NCBI GenBank assembly: GCA_963725415.1 | Contig: CAVRZY010000311.1 | Span: 1-26,343, forward strand | Length of the DNA stretch: 26,343 nt | From: CAVRZY01 sp963725415 | GTDB taxonomy: Bacteria > Acidobacteriota > Terriglobia > Bryobacterales > Bryobacteraceae | Direction: 5' to 3' | Shown: piece by piece, positions 24,729-26,343 of the stretch | How positions within the stretch are numbered: position 1 is the stretch's first letter | Layout: every line of letters starts with the position of its first letter | Made by a program: the position numbers and the translations under genes | The notes under the pieces: model-generated | What the model was told of the DNA's origin: nothing | What the model saw: only the letters and a program-made list of their open reading frames with translations | The model's database searches: none

Positions 24729-26322
24729 ATGTACGTGGCCACCGTTCCCAATCGCTCCTCCCCGCCCGCCATCCTCCTGCGCCAAAGCTATCGCCAGGGC
24801 GGCCAGGTCAAGTCCCGCACCCTGGCCAATCTCTCCCACTGGAACCCTGCGCGCATCGAGGCTCTCCGCCGCGCCCTCCGCGGTGACTTTGACCACCTCC
24901 CGGCCGAACCCGCCAGCGGCCTCATCTTCGGTCTCCTCTATGCCCTCAAGCAACTGGCCGAGTCCCTCGGCCTCACCGCCGCCCTCGGCAAAACCCGCCT
25001 CGCCAAACTGGCCCTGTTCCTGGTGCTCGCCCGCGTTGCCCACCAGGGCTCCCGCTTGTCCGCCGTGCGCTGGGCCGAAGATCACGCGGTCAGCGAAGTG
25101 CTCGGCCTCGGCTGCTTCGACGAGGACCACCTCTACGCCGCCCTCGATGATCTGTGCGCCCGCCAAGAGCAGATCGAACAGGCCCTCTACCGGCAGTACC
25201 TGCGGCGTCGCAGCGCTCCACCCACGCTGTTCCTTTACGACGTCACCAGCAGCTACCTGGAAGGCCAGCACAACGCCCTGGGCGATTACGGCTATCCACG
25301 CGACGGCAAGCGCGGCAAGCTGCAAATCGTCATCGGCCTGCTGGCCGACGGCGAGGGCGAGCCGTTGGCTGTGCGGGTCTTCGCCGGAAACACCGGCGAT
25401 CCGGTAACGGTGGTGGATCAAATCAGGATTCTGCAAAGCCAGTTCGGAGTGCAGGAGTTGGTGTTTGTGGGCGACCGGGGAATGGTCAAGAGCAAGGGCA
25501 AGCAGGCGCTCAGAGAGGCCGGGCTGCACTATATCAGTGCAATGACGGACCCGCAGATTCGGCGCTTGCTCAGGGAAGGAACGTTGCAGATGGGTTTGTT
25601 CAGCGAAGAGGTGTGCGAAGTGGAGGCCGACGGTTTGCGCTATCTGCTACGCAAGAACGAGCTTCGAGGCGGCGCGGGAGCGGCATCGCTTGGAGGACAA
25701 ACTGGCCAAGCTGAAGGGCAAGGTTGAGCAGCGCAACGAGCAGGTGCAGAAGTCCCCGCGCTCGAAGCCGGAAGCGGGCCCACGGAATTTGCAGCTCTGG
25801 GTGGCCCGCCACAAGCTCACCGGGCAGGTGGAACTGCGCTTGGAAGGACGAACGATGGTGCTGGAGCGCAACCCGGCGGCCATGGACCGGGCCCTGGAAC
25901 TGGCAGGCTGCTACGTGGTGGTGAGCGACGTTCCCCAGCGACAACTGAGCGGGCAGGCGGTGCACGACAGTTACGTAAGTCTGCAAAAGGTGGAGCGGGA
26001 CTTTCGGCAACTGAAGACCGGGCTACTGGAAGTGCGCCCGGTGTGGGTGCGGAAGGCGAGCCGTACGCGGGGCCACGTCTTCTGCTGCATGTTGGCGCTC
26101 AAGATCAGCCGCGAGATGGAGCGCCGGCTGCAAGCCAGGTTCGGGACCACGGACACCGATCCCCACGCCACCACCCTGCCGGATGCCATGGCGGCACTGT
26201 GCCGGCTGTGTCTGCTGGAATACCACATCGATGAGAAGACTACGCTGACGCGCCTGCCGAGACCGGATGCGCGGCAGCAAGAAATCCTTGCGGCACTCCG
26301 CGTTCAGTTGCCCGAGAAGTAG
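24729..26322 (+). CDS. IS1634-type DDE transposase (frameshifted near 25655)
   Basis: About 530 residues when one frameshift is bridged. The start (MYVATVPNRSSPPAILLRQS) and LANLS match IS1634-family transposases. Catalytic residues are D171 in LFLYDVTSSYLEG, D249 in VFVGDRGMVK and the Glu in KVERDFRQLKT in the second frame. The first frame continues into unrelated sequence after LLRKNE and the second resumes with FEAARERHRLEDKL; the switch lies between about 25650 and 25670. Read as two pieces, the Glu would be missing from the first, so the copy is either inactive or misread. No second IS gene was seen. Confidence 0.88.
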
Positions 26323-26343
26323 GCTGTAGGCAGAAGTCAATCG

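Noticed and set aside
24630..25529. 299-codon minus-strand ORF opposite the transposase
   Set aside because: Antisense shadow of a high-GC transposase gene, with no family motif.
24548..26343. Terminal inverted repeats of the insertion element
   Set aside because: Compared the AT-rich left gap with the 20 bases after the transposase stop and found no match; the right end may lie outside the window.

Overview
The window looks like chromosomal DNA of a GC-rich Acidobacteriota-type bacterium, probably close to Bryobacterales/Solibacter. This is inferred from the gene mix: a DUF1080 lipoprotein next to an SGNH hydrolase, a GH38 enzyme with a lyase-like N-terminal domain, a signal-peptide TPR protein, an ECF sigma/anti-sigma/secreted-protein trio, a RAYT with REP hairpins and an IS1634-type transposase. 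No rRNA, tRNA or CRISPR array was seen.

Region 1 (1-8847, minus strand) is the unusual part. In transcription order it holds a calcineurin-like phosphoesterase (frameshifted), an APC-type amino-acid permease, a ParA/MinD-type ATPase with its own N-terminal helical domain, a GlnD/DUF294-like nucleotidyltransferase, an AbiEii-like nucleotidyltransferase, a possible 62-residue coupled ORF, a cobalamin-binding radical SAM enzyme and a PRMT-like methyltransferase cut by the window edge. Genes are tightly spaced or overlap (ATGA, GTGA), so this reads as one operon. I do not recognise it as a named system. Its base composition looks less GC-rich than the DNA to its right, which suggests an acquired cassette.

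Region 2 (8927-13709) is carbohydrate related: a secreted GH38 alpha-mannosidase-like enzyme (minus strand, frameshifted) diverges from a DUF1080 lipoprotein and an SGNH hydrolase. Region 3 (13784-15048) holds a HicB-type antitoxin without a visible HicA, then a RAYT bracketed by an inverted pair of two-hairpin REP elements that carry the GTAG signature. Region 4 (15068-20398) runs on the plus strand: TPR protein, MFS transporter, a 14-bp tandem repeat that supplies both a stop codon and a ribosome-binding site, a glycosyltransferase-GNAT fusion, and a DUF465 protein.

Region 5 (20499-24226) has a class I aminotransferase (minus strand), a nested inverted repeat, and an ECF sigma / zinc-finger anti-sigma / secreted-protein operon. 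Region 6 (24332-end) is a small antitoxin-like gene followed by an IS1634-type transposase. Four genes (phosphoesterase, GH38, anti-sigma factor, transposase) each need a single frameshift to read through. Indel errors in the assembly are the simplest explanation, and those four calls should be read with that in mind.
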